DNA of 16,556 nt from Desulfotomaculum sp. Its GTDB lineage: Bacteria > Bacillota > Desulfotomaculia > Desulfotomaculales > Nap2-2B. Both the position numbers and the translations under genes were made by a program. Location of the stretch: assembly GCA_003445555.1 (NCBI GenBank), contig DMDI01000048.1, positions 1 to 16,556 of the forward strand, read 5' to 3'. The notes below the pieces were generated by a model. That model was not told the DNA's origin. It did not search any database and saw nothing but the letters and a program-made list of their open reading frames with translations. Below, one piece after another: positions 1-7,269 of this stretch (position 1 is its first letter; every line of letters starts with the position of its first letter).

Positions 1-878
1 AGAATAAGGCACATTAGATAGCAACCAAGACTAACCTTAATTAAGCAGGCAAAAACCCACAGGGGAATAAAAATTGATTCTAGCCGCTGAATAAAGCGGC
101 CAAAATATATCAGCCGGGAAGTCTCAAAGGTAGGCAAAGACATTTCCTGAAATACTTGAACCGGGAAAACTAGTTGGGTGGTGAAAATAGTAAGGGCTAT
201 TATTAAACCGCTTAGAAAAAGACCGGTTAAACCTACTGAACGCACGGCGCCTTTAGGCAAAGAGGGATAAATTACCGCCAGCATGAGCACTTCCGCAAAA
301 AGAGAACTTCTTTTTAAACCCTCAAAGAGTATTTCTTTTAAACCCGACCCCCCTAAAGGAAAAAGGTAGTCCGTCTGCCAGTAAGGAAAGGGTAAAAATT
401 GGACCAAAAGAAGCAAAAAAACAATAATAAAGCCGGCTATCCAAACACTGCGGTTAATAGCTTCCAAACCAAGGTAGCAGGCTACGGCCGCCCCAACCAA
501 AAGCACCACCATAGCTACGCTTAAAGGTAAGTTATTTAAACTTACGGTTATGGTACGTTCCGCATATTGGCGCAAGATTAAACTGGTAATGGCCAGGAAG
601 GTAAGGAAAATAATTAGGGCGAAAAAAGCGTTGCCTATTGGACCAAGCAACTCTTCCCCAATTTCAATAATAGTCTTCTCAGGGTATCTTTCCAGTAAAA
701 TTGCCGTAGGAAGAAAAGCAACCCCCGCTACCAAAGTGGCTGCTAGAATAACCAGCCAGGCGGCCGTCTGTCCTTTATAACCTAAAACGGCCGGAAAGGT
801 AAGAAATAGCTCAGTAATCAACGCCATTGTAACCAACATGATGGCCTCTTTTAGCTCTATTTTACTTTCCTGGCGCAT
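1..878 (-). CDS. gerAB: Spore germination permease, GerAB/YndE family (partial, C-terminus beyond left edge)
   Basis: Translating the minus strand from the ATG at 878 gives 292 codons with no stop before the window edge. The protein begins MRQESKIELKEAIML and is very hydrophobic: I count about eight membrane helices, near residues 12-30, 38-60, 80-103, 118-138, 142-165, 190-210, 218-240 and 268-292. This is the pattern of the Spore_permease family (GerAB, about 360-370 residues), an APC-superfamily inner-membrane subunit that binds germinant in GerA-type receptors. About 70 residues are missing. A good ribosome-binding site (AAGGGGAA) precedes the ATG. The start overlaps the end of gerAA by 17 bases, so the two are probably translationally coupled. 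A gerAC lipoprotein gene would be expected further left. The gene symbol is assigned by family; the germinant is unknown. Confidence 0.88.
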   Translation of the reverse strand, partial: MRQESKIELKEAIMLVTMALITELFLTFPAVLGYKGQTAAWLVILAATLVAGVAFLPTAILLERYPEKTIIEIGEELLGPIGNAFFALIIFLTFLAITSLILRQYAERTITVSLNNLPLSVAMVVLLVGAAVACYLGLEAINRSVWIAGFIIVFLLLLVQFLPFPYWQTDYLFPLGGSGLKEILFEGLKRSSLFAEVLMLAVIYPSLPKGAVRSVGLTGLFLSGLIIALTIFTTQLVFPVQVFQEMSLPTFETSRLIYFGRFIQRLESIFIPLWVFACLIKVSLGCYLMCLI

Positions 879-2667
879 TAAAATTCCCCTTTTTTGGCCG
901 TTTTAACCACATACGGCTTACCGTAGGCTGTCTTTGCCTGCGTTGCGGCTTAAGAAAACCTGGACGCTCTTCTTGCTTCCACACCGGCCCCCTGATGAAT
1001 ACATCGGCGGTGGCCTGTTTAATTGTAGCCAGGGGTGCTAAAAAGGGAACACCAAAGGATTTAATCCCGGCCAAAAGAAGAAGTTGGATATAAACCCCAA
1101 TTACCAACCCCCAAACCCCAAAAACTGCTCCCAGAAAGATATAAATAAATTGCAACAGGCGAACGCTAAAAGTAAGAATATAATTGGGTACGGCAAAACT
1201 GCCAATGGCCGTAATGGCCACCACAATAATTAAAATAGGGCTGATAATATTTGCGGCCACCGCCGCCTGACCTAAAATCAACGCCCCGACAATACTTAAG
1301 GTAGGGCCAATTAAGCCGGGAATGCGAATGCCTGCCTCCCGGATAAGTTCAAAGATAATCTCCATTACTACTAATTCTATCACCGAAGGAAAAGGAACAT
1401 TTTCATGGGCGGCAGCAATAGACATGAGCAAATCCGTAGGAATCATTTCGTGGTGGTAACCAATAACGGCTATATAAATACCGGGGAGGAAGATAGCCAT
1501 AAAAAATCCAAATAAACGGATAAATCTTAGAATAGTTCCGTAAGGCCAGCGAATATAGGCGTCTTCGGCCGTATGGAAAAGAGCAAAAAAGGTGGCCGGA
1601 ACAAGTAAAGCAAAGGGGTTTCCTTCCAACAAAAGGGCTACCTGGCCTTCGGTAAGTCCGGCAACTACGCGATCCGGTCTTTCGGTGGTCAGGATTTGAG
1701 GAACAAAACCAAAGGTGTTATCCTCAATAAACTGCTCTAAGACGCCGCTTTCCCCTATGTAATCAGTAGCCAGACGGTTAAGACGGTTTTTAACTTCCGC
1801 CGCCAGTTTAGGGTCGGTTAAGCCTTTGACATACATTACGGCGCAGTTAATCCGGTTAAGACGGCCTATTTTAACAAATTCCGTCACCAAATCAGGAGAG
1901 TGAAAAGAGCGGCGGATTAAAGCTGTATTGACCCGCAGAGTCTCGGTAAAACCCTCCTGGGGACCCCGGATAACCAATTCTGCGGTTGGCCGGCTGACCG
2001 TACGGTGTTCCCATCCTTTTGTTTCTACGAAAATTGCTTTAGGACAAAAATCAATTAAAATAGCCGTTGAACCATCTAAAATAGCGTCAACTACCGTATT
2101 AAGATTATCGGTTGTTTCGGCCTGGTTGCCGGGCAAAAGACGGGTCATGACGGTTTCCAGTAAAGTGGGACCAGGGTCCAAGCGCAAACGGGATAAAAGC
2201 ATTAAGGGCTCTAAAACATGGCTGTTCTGTAAGTTACGGTCGGTTAAGCCATCAACAAAAATAAGGGCGGCGGTTACCGGCGGGTTCGTCCCAATGGAAA
2301 AATCACGAAAAACAACATCCCTGTTTTGGGGCAGGTGAAATATTTCCTTTAACCGGGTAATATTTACCTTTAGGCTGGCCGCTATTTTCTTTTGGGTCAT
2401 TCCGGTTTTTGCTTTAGACGCGTGATGCTTAGGCCAGGATGCCGCCCTTACCGGACGACGAAAACGGTTTTTAGGTGTCGGGGGGGGTATTTCGTGTGGG
2501 GGAGATAGGGATGTTAACTCAGGCTCTCTCTCGTCTCTTTTTCTTTCTTCCGGCTGTTCTTTTTTTTCTTTTTGTCCTGGTTGTCCTGACGGTGTTTCCT
2601 GTTCCCCGGTTTGTTCTACGGGCGCTTGAAAAGTGAGCAACTCTTTGAGGCTTGATTTAAAAGCCAT
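862..2667 (-). CDS. gerAA: Spore germination receptor subunit A, GerA family
   Basis: A 601-residue protein with the GerA-family layout. A charged, Pro/Gln/Glu/Lys-rich, probably disordered tail (residues 1 to about 95) is followed by the soluble N-terminal domain (about 100-345). The family signature RGPQEGFTE lies at 234-242. A membrane region with about five helices spans about 355-535, and a basic tail ends the protein. Known family role: the A subunit of inner spore-membrane germinant receptors, working with GerAB and GerAC. The ATG at 2667 has a strong GGAGGAAAAAGG site directly upstream. At 601 residues it is longer than the usual 480-550, mostly because of the N-terminal tail. That tail includes a PPP stretch encoded by eight consecutive C. 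A possible forespore promoter overlaps the end of thrC upstream. Confidence 0.93.
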   Translation of the reverse strand: MAFKSSLKELLTFQAPVEQTGEQETPSGQPGQKEKKEQPEERKRDEREPELTSLSPPHEIPPPTPKNRFRRPVRAASWPKHHASKAKTGMTQKKIAASLKVNITRLKEIFHLPQNRDVVFRDFSIGTNPPVTAALIFVDGLTDRNLQNSHVLEPLMLLSRLRLDPGPTLLETVMTRLLPGNQAETTDNLNTVVDAILDGSTAILIDFCPKAIFVETKGWEHRTVSRPTAELVIRGPQEGFTETLRVNTALIRRSFHSPDLVTEFVKIGRLNRINCAVMYVKGLTDPKLAAEVKNRLNRLATDYIGESGVLEQFIEDNTFGFVPQILTTERPDRVVAGLTEGQVALLLEGNPFALLVPATFFALFHTAEDAYIRWPYGTILRFIRLFGFFMAIFLPGIYIAVIGYHHEMIPTDLLMSIAAAHENVPFPSVIELVVMEIIFELIREAGIRIPGLIGPTLSIVGALILGQAAVAANIISPILIIVVAITAIGSFAVPNYILTFSVRLLQFIYIFLGAVFGVWGLVIGVYIQLLLLAGIKSFGVPFLAPLATIKQATADVFIRGPVWKQEERPGFLKPQRRQRQPTVSRMWLKRPKKGNFNAPGK

Positions 2668-2705
2668 CCTTTTTCCTCCGTTTAGCGAAAACGTCCTTTA
2701 GGAGG

Positions 2706-2736
2706 TAGGATAGCCAAAACAAGCAGAAATTATGAA
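2706..2736 (-). promoter_or_regulatory. Possible sigma-G-type promoter for the ger operon
   Basis: Reading the minus strand, TTCATA (2736-2731) is separated by 18 bases from TATCCTA (2712-2706). This resembles the forespore sigma-G pattern (-35 xxATA, -10 xATnnTA), and gerA operons are known sigma-G targets in Bacillus. The -35 overlaps the thrC stop codon, and transcription would start about 30 bases upstream of the gerAA ATG. It is a match by eye to a loose consensus. Confidence 0.35.
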
Positions 2737-4223
2737 GTTAAACTGTTAATTACCGTTTGCTTCATCCCGGCCGGGTCTATGACCAGGGCATGCCGAACCG
2801 CTTTTTGGGGTAAATTTTTTAATCCGGGCGGGATTTCTAAACCGGTAGCCCGGGCCAATACATCTAATAGCTCAAAAGCACTTTTATTTTGGGTTGCTTT
2901 CTCGCCCAAAATTGCTTTAACCACGTGGGGACAAAATTTAAAAGGGCTGGCCGTAGAGACAAGGACTGCTTTACTTGCGTCGCCGGTTTGGGAGAAATAC
3001 TTAGCGTGGACACTTTTACCCACCGCAGTATGAGGGTCCAAGACATAATTATACTGCCGGTAAGTGTCTTTAATGGTGGTTAATGTTTCCTCATCGGCGG
3101 CAAAATCAGACCAAAAAATAGCCTTTATCTTTTCTAAAACTTCATCATCCACCTGAAAGCAGCCCTTTTCCTGCAAATCGGTCATCCATTTTTCTACTTT
3201 AACCGCCTTATGGCCGGTAACCTCGTAAAGTAAACGCTCCAGGTTGCTGGCCACCAGAATATCCATGGAGGGGGAAATGGTCTGGTAAAAAGTCCGGTTG
3301 CGATCATAAAACCCGGTTTGGATAAAATCGGCCAACACGTTATTTTGGTTGGTGGCGCAAATTAATTTTCGAACGGGTAAACCCATTTGCCTGGCGTAAA
3401 AAGCGGCTAAAATATTACCAAAGTTTCCGGTTGGAACCACAAAATTTATTTCTTCCGGAGGAGTTATTTCCCCCTGTTTTTGTAAATCCAGGTAAGCCGA
3501 AAAATAATAAACAATTTGCGGTACCAGCCTTCCCCAGTTAATTGAGTTGGCCGAAGAAAAACAATAGGGACTTTCAGGAAGCAAATAAGGCTTCTCCTTA
3601 AAAATTTCCTTTACCCCTCTTTGGATCTGGTCAAAATTACCCTTTACGGCCCCTACCCGGACATTGCTTCCCTCCTGGGTAATCATTTGCCACTCCTGTA
3701 TTTTACTGACTCCTTCGGCCGGGTAAAAAACAATGATTTTTGTCCCTTCAACGTCCTTAAATCCTTCCAAAGCCGCCTTTCCGGTGTCTCCAGAGGTAGC
3801 GACCAGAATAGCTATTTTTATATCCTCTCCTGTTTTAGTCACCGCGTAACGAAGAAGATAAGGCAGTATTTGCAGGGCAAAGTCCTTAAAAGCTCCGGTG
3901 GGTCCGTGCCATAATTCTAAAAGGTAGAGCCCGGTTTTTAATTTTTTTACGGGAGCAATTTTAGGGCCGGGGAAATTTTTTTGGTGATAAGCCCTGGTGA
4001 TGCTCTCCTTTATTTGCGCCGGGGTAAAATCCGTCAGAAATAAATTTAAGATATAAAAAGCCCGTTCTTGATAACTTACGCCAACTAAACCATTAAGCTG
4101 CTGTTTAGTTATCTGGACAGATTCAGCGGGCACAAAAAGTCCCCCGTCAGGAGCCATTCCCGACTTAATTGCTTTAATGGCACTAAAAGAATGAAATTTT
4201 CCCCTGGTGCTTTCGTATAACAA
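2730..4223 (-). CDS. thrC: Threonine synthase (PLP-dependent)
   Basis: Converts O-phosphohomoserine to threonine plus phosphate in the cytosol, the last step of threonine synthesis. The protein shows the N-terminal threonine-synthase domain (STRGKFHSFS, GMAPDGGLFVP), the PLP-lysine motif HGPTGAFKDFA, the phosphate-binding SGDTGKAALEG, and SANSINWGRLVPQ. The length, about 500 residues, fits the long (E. coli/yeast-like) class. Start choice: the reading frame opens with a GTG at 4235, but that GTG overlaps the AGGAG ribosome-binding site (4239-4235). The TTG at 4223, 11 bases downstream, gives MLYESTRG, which resembles family N-termini. I therefore prefer 4223, with 4235 as the alternative. No other threonine-pathway gene (hom, thrB) lies nearby. 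The gene appears to have its own promoter at 4325-4353 and lies 62 bases upstream of gerAA. Confidence 0.95.
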   Translation of the reverse strand: MLYESTRGKFHSFSAIKAIKSGMAPDGGLFVPAESVQITKQQLNGLVGVSYQERAFYILNLFLTDFTPAQIKESITRAYHQKNFPGPKIAPVKKLKTGLYLLELWHGPTGAFKDFALQILPYLLRYAVTKTGEDIKIAILVATSGDTGKAALEGFKDVEGTKIIVFYPAEGVSKIQEWQMITQEGSNVRVGAVKGNFDQIQRGVKEIFKEKPYLLPESPYCFSSANSINWGRLVPQIVYYFSAYLDLQKQGEITPPEEINFVVPTGNFGNILAAFYARQMGLPVRKLICATNQNNVLADFIQTGFYDRNRTFYQTISPSMDILVASNLERLLYEVTGHKAVKVEKWMTDLQEKGCFQVDDEVLEKIKAIFWSDFAADEETLTTIKDTYRQYNYVLDPHTAVGKSVHAKYFSQTGDASKAVLVSTASPFKFCPHVVKAILGEKATQNKSAFELLDVLARATGLEIPPGLKNLPQKAVRHALVIDPAGMKQTVINSLTS

Positions 4224-4253
4224 ACAAAAGGTCACTCCTATCTCAATTTTTTA

Positions 4254-4278
4254 GACAAAAGAACTGCCCCCTTTGTCT
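4254..4278 (-). other. Small hairpin in the thrC leader
   Basis: GACAAA and TTTGTC form a six-pair stem (extendable by a G-C pair past a bulged A) around a C-rich loop, between the putative thrC promoter and its ribosome-binding site. No T run follows, so it is not a plain terminator. I recognise no known riboswitch. It could affect leader stability or be chance. Confidence 0.3.
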
Positions 4279-4324
4279 TATGTCCCCTCGTCTTTATCTA
4301 TCTTGATTTTTTTTTAATAACTTT

Positions 4325-4353
4325 CTTATATCATAGTCTTTATTTTCAAGCAA
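4325..4353 (-). promoter_or_regulatory. Putative sigma-A promoter for thrC
   Basis: On the minus strand, TTGCTT (4353-4348) is followed 17 bases later by TATAAG (4330-4325). This is a reasonable vegetative promoter placed just past the stop of the 69-residue gene. It implies a leader of roughly 90 bases before thrC. Confidence 0.5.
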
Positions 4354-4362
4354 TGATTTAAA

Positions 4363-4572
4363 TTATTTTTCCGGTAAATAAATAGACCAGTTTTTACCTA
4401 GCAATTTTATTTGATACGCGTCAGAAGATGTTTTTTTTATCTGGCCGAATTTAAACGGCTCTTTTAACTCTAAAGCATCATTCAGCGCCCCAAGGGATGC
4501 CTGAACTCCAAAAACCACCATTCCAAGAAAGAGCCCAAAAGAGGCCCCCCAAAAAAATTTATTTTGCTCCAT
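4363..4572 (-). CDS. Small single-pass membrane protein of unknown function
   Basis: 69 residues, not recognised. One hydrophobic helix (about residues 6-28, rich in Gly, Phe, Leu and Val) follows a short MEQNK start and is followed by a polar tail of about 40 residues. The likely topology is N-in with the tail outside, or a signal anchor. The ATG at 4572 has a GGGAG ribosome-binding site four bases upstream, which supports real translation. A seven-pair stem (4579-4585 with 4592-4598) overlaps the start of that site. The gene lies upstream of thrC in the same direction, but thrC seems to have its own promoter. Low-complexity tail or spore/envelope roles are possible but not shown. The supporting evidence is coding style and the ribosome-binding site, not homology. 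Confidence 0.6.
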   Translation of the reverse strand: MEQNKFFWGASFGLFLGMVVFGVQASLGALNDALELKEPFKFGQIKKTSSDAYQIKLLGKNWSIYLPEK

Positions 4573-4578
4573 TATCTC

Positions 4579-4598
4579 CCTTAAACCCCCTTTTAAGG
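4579..4598 (-). other. Hairpin touching the ribosome-binding site of the 69-residue gene
   Basis: CCTTAAA and TTTAAGG form a seven-pair stem around a six-base loop. In the mRNA the 3' arm ends in the GG that begins the GGGAG ribosome-binding site, so folding could limit translation. Confidence 0.3.
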
Positions 4599-4709
4599 AA
4601 GTTTACCCTCCCTAAAGGTTTTTTATTAATTTCACTTTTAAAGGCTATGTCGGAATATAACTTAATTTGTTGGAAAATAAAGTTATAAATATTTAAGATT
4701 TATAAAGGT

Positions 4710-4738
4710 TTTACTTAAAATTTAGCGAAATATATAAC
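4710..4738 (+). promoter_or_regulatory. Putative sigma-A promoter for the histidine kinase
   Basis: TTTACT (4710-4715), a 17-base spacer, then TATAAC (4733-4738). Transcription would start near 4745, about 37 bases upstream of the TTG start of the kinase. The rest of the 209-base divergent gap (4573-4781) is AT-rich and holds no gene I can support. Confidence 0.5.
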
Positions 4739-4748
4739 CATTATATAT
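4730..4748. promoter_or_regulatory. Dyad over the -10 and start site of the kinase promoter (possible operator)
   Basis: ATATATAA, CCA, TTATATAT: an eight-base inverted repeat with a three-base centre, covering the -10 element and the predicted start site. The position suits a repressor site, but AT-only arms arise easily by chance. Confidence 0.25.
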
Positions 4749-4781
4749 CTTTATCTGGTGTAACAAGAAAGGCTGTTTCTC

Positions 4782-5663
4782 TTGAAAATATTACCCTGGC
4801 TAAGAACACCCGTAACATTTTTTGGGGGGCAAGCTTTAGTTATTTTCATCATCACCCTATATTTTAGCTTTTTTGCTCAACTCCTGGCGTTAAAATGGGC
4901 AATTATAATCTTTATCTTAATTTTATCTAACCTTTTTTTCACTTTAGAAACTTTAAAAATAATCAAATTAAGCCGGCGGCAGAAAAACTTGGTTGAAATA
5001 CAAGAAGAAAAACTAAAGACTTTAAATGATTTTAATAATTATGTTCGTGCCCAACGTCATGACTATCTAAATCATATCCAAACTATTTATGGCTTGCTTC
5101 AAATTGGTCATACTGAAGCGGCCAGTGAATATTTAACTGAAATTGTTTCCGAAGCGCGCTTTTCTTCCCAAATTATGTTTCTGAAAAAACCCGGGGTAAA
5201 TGCTCTCCTCCAAAGAAAAACAATTCAAGCGCGCAACAAAGAAATTGCCTTTGAGTTAAACATTCAAACTGATTTAACGTACCTTAGGGCTTCTGTTTAT
5301 GATTTAAACCGTATTTTAGGGAATCTAATAGATAACGCCTTTGAAGCAGTAGCTCCGCTGCCTCCTGACCAACGGCAGGTTAAACTGGAAATATATGACG
5401 ACGAGCTTTATTACGGTATTAGGGTAACTAATACCAGTCCTAAAATTAACCAAAAATTTATCCAAACAATGTTTGATCCAGGATTTACTACTAAAGGCGA
5501 AGGACGGGGAATGGGTTTATTTATCGTTAAAAATATTGTTAATTTAAATGATGGTAAAATTATGGTCTCCTCTCCACCAATAACCTTTGAAATATTGTTG
5601 CCTAAACGTGGGGGGGGGGGGGGGGTAAATTGGCTTCCAGGCAGATGGACCAAAAATCCCTGA
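4782..5663 (+). CDS. Orphan membrane sensor histidine kinase, Spo0B-type H-box
   Basis: 293 residues starting at TTG (4782), with an AAGAAAGG site nine bases upstream. Two membrane helices (about 14-32 and 38-57) with almost no outside loop are followed by a coiled linker. The phosphoacceptor helix is RHDYLNHIQ, with His93 as the likely phosphorylated residue. The ATPase domain carries NLIDNAFEA (181-189), DPGFTTKG (232-239) and GRGMGLFIVK (241-250). The RHDxxNH H-box is the Spo0B/CitA/AgrC-like type, but the intact ATP site indicates an active kinase. No response regulator gene adjoins it, so the partner is unknown. The catalytic core ends near residue 274, and the codons after KR are a run of 16 G giving five glycines and an apparently arbitrary tail. 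The gene converges on the helicase with a gap of 37 bases. Confidence 0.85.
   Translation: MKILPWLRTPVTFFGGQALVIFIITLYFSFFAQLLALKWAIIIFILILSNLFFTLETLKIIKLSRRQKNLVEIQEEKLKTLNDFNNYVRAQRHDYLNHIQTIYGLLQIGHTEAASEYLTEIVSEARFSSQIMFLKKPGVNALLQRKTIQARNKEIAFELNIQTDLTYLRASVYDLNRILGNLIDNAFEAVAPLPPDQRQVKLEIYDDELYYGIRVTNTSPKINQKFIQTMFDPGFTTKGEGRGMGLFIVKNIVNLNDGKIMVSSPPITFEILLPKRGGGGGVNWLPGRWTKNP
5610..5625 (+). repeat. Homopolymer run of 16 G at the 3' end of the kinase gene
   Basis: Sixteen consecutive G encode five glycines near the C-terminus. Gain or loss of single bases would change the last residues: 15 G gives a stop right after the glycines, 16 G gives the tail VNWLPGRWTKNP, and 17 G gives a tail starting GKLASRQMDQ and ending at 5686. 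Such runs are prone to slippage and to sequencing error. Confidence 0.9.
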
Positions 5664-5700
5664 AATAGAGTTTTAAACCCCTTACCATTAATATTACTTC

Positions 5701-7269
5701 TTAAAGTCCCGTAATGGCCACTTCGTCGCGGTCTAATTTGTAACGGAGGTTTTGGGCAAACTGCGTTACAATAGGGTCATTGACGGCGGCTCTTTCTATC
5801 TGCCGTAAAAGATCTATTTCCCGTCTAAGTAAAGAAAAAATATCCCCTTCCTGCAGGTTACTTAACTGCAGCAAAGCGGCAAAAGAAGCACCCTCATACC
5901 AGGCGCAAGCCAACGGCCCCGGCAGCGGTGACCACAGACAAAAATGCTCCGGTACTCCATAGTGTAAAAGATGATTTTTTAGAGTCGTTATTTGTTTTAT
6001 CGGCATGTTTCCTTTTACCACTCTTTCATCGCGTCCGGGTTGATAATCTATCCCGGCCAGAATAGCCACTGCTTCAGCCGGAGGGACCTCTAAGAGAAGC
6101 CCGGAAAATATTAACTCGGTAACTAAAATTTCTTGAACATGGATATTTAAAGCAAACAATCCGCGCGGTAGTAATTCCCGGCCTTTAATAAAACCCAACT
6201 GCCGCAGCAGTTCCAGTACTTGCGTAAATTCCTGCTCATATTCCCGGATATTTTTGCTCAGGTAATTTGCCTGCCGGTTAAAGAAACTTATTTTTTCGGT
6301 AATTTTTTTTATTTTCTTCTCGGTTTGACGGCACTTTTTATCGTTACATTTTTGGCGCTCAATCTTTAAAAGAGAAAAAATCTCCTTCTTTCTTTCCTTA
6401 GCCATAAGGGAATGCCGGTTTTTGCGCCGTGAGAGGTAATTTAATTCCTGCCTTAGTTTAAAGCGTTCGAGTTGACAGGCGGGGGTCCGGCGGACCGTAC
6501 AAAAAGCCCCTTCTGGCTTAACCAATTCAGCTTCCAACTTTAATATTTCTTGTTTTATATGTCTCATTTCTTTATTGTTTTGGTAAGTCGCCAGGTTTTT
6601 TTCCAAAAATGTTTTAATTTCTGCCTCGTTTTTCCAGTGTAAAAGGTTTAAAACCGTGTTGGGAGTAATCATTAGGCGACCCTGAACCGGTTCCATTTTG
6701 TCTTCCTCGTAAAAAGCCGTTTGCTCTGGAAAGCGCTGGTCAAGACAAACAAACACCCGTCCTGTTTCATCATAGCCCCGCCGCCCGGAGCGACCAGCCA
6801 TTTGAAAAAACTCCCGGTTATGCAAATTGCGAAACACCCGGCCGTCCCATTTACGACAAGAATCAAAAACGGTACTGGCAGCTGGAAAATTAACACCCAC
6901 GGCAAAAGTTTCCGTACAAAACAAAACGTAAATCAAACGGGACTCATAAAGCCGCTCCACTAAATCCTTCAGGGCGGGGGATAAGCCGGCGTGGTGATAG
7001 CCAATACCTTGATAGAGAAACCGCCGCAAATTTTCCCGCCGCAAGTAAAATAAACCAGGATTTTTTTCCTCTGCTTGGCGGATAAGCTGTCTGGCTTGCT
7101 GTTTTTCCTCCATGTTTAAAAAGTCCCACTGCCGGCTCAGTTCTTCGGCCAATGTTTCAGTTCGCCGGCGTCCAAAGGTAAAATAAAGAGCCGGCAAATG
7201 CTCTTGAATAACTTCAATTACTTCCGTACAAGAAATTTGTGGTTCAAGGTTGGCTAAAGCTTTATTCAT
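5701..7269 (-). CDS. Ski2/Mtr4-like DExH helicase, C-terminal part (split gene)
   Basis: About 522 residues from the ATG at 7269 (the frame is open to a GTG at 7284). It carries the second RecA domain of a Ski2-like RNA helicase: FTFGRRRTE (motif IV region), TETFAVGVNFPA (motif V) and QMAGRSGRRG (motif VI). A long charged coiled-coil arm with two Cys pairs (CTVRRTPAC, CNDKKC) follows, then a C-terminal domain resembling DSHCT. It lacks motifs I-III, which are in the adjoining upstream frame. The ATG overlaps that frame's stop (ATGAATAA) and is preceded by GGGGA at eight bases, so coupled translation is possible. Dropping one A from the run of seven at 7272-7278 would instead fuse the frames into one protein of about 770 residues, the size expected for this family. 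Likely role: ATP-dependent RNA unwinding, by family only. Confidence 0.8.
   Translation of the reverse strand: MNKALANLEPQISCTEVIEVIQEHLPALYFTFGRRRTETLAEELSRQWDFLNMEEKQQARQLIRQAEEKNPGLFYLRRENLRRFLYQGIGYHHAGLSPALKDLVERLYESRLIYVLFCTETFAVGVNFPAASTVFDSCRKWDGRVFRNLHNREFFQMAGRSGRRGYDETGRVFVCLDQRFPEQTAFYEEDKMEPVQGRLMITPNTVLNLLHWKNEAEIKTFLEKNLATYQNNKEMRHIKQEILKLEAELVKPEGAFCTVRRTPACQLERFKLRQELNYLSRRKNRHSLMAKERKKEIFSLLKIERQKCNDKKCRQTEKKIKKITEKISFFNRQANYLSKNIREYEQEFTQVLELLRQLGFIKGRELLPRGLFALNIHVQEILVTELIFSGLLLEVPPAEAVAILAGIDYQPGRDERVVKGNMPIKQITTLKNHLLHYGVPEHFCLWSPLPGPLACAWYEGASFAALLQLSNLQEGDIFSLLRREIDLLRQIERAAVNDPIVTQFAQNLRYKLDRDEVAITGL

Noticed and set aside
550..780. Plus-strand 76-codon frame inside gerAB
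   Set aside because: It lies opposite a continuous, strongly hydrophobic gerAB frame, with no ribosome-binding site of its own; a shadow frame.
1928..2338. Plus-strand 136-codon frame inside gerAA
   Set aside because: It runs opposite the conserved GPQEGF region of gerAA. Its composition is shadow-like (many Ser, Lys, Arg) and there is no promoter or ribosome-binding site.
4236..4324. T-box or threonine riboswitch before thrC
   Set aside because: The leader is short, has one small stem, no T-box sequence and no terminator, so I see no attenuator.
4589..4626. Plus-strand terminator (CCTTT...AAAGG then TTTTTT)
   Set aside because: The stem is only about five pairs and no plus-strand gene ends upstream.
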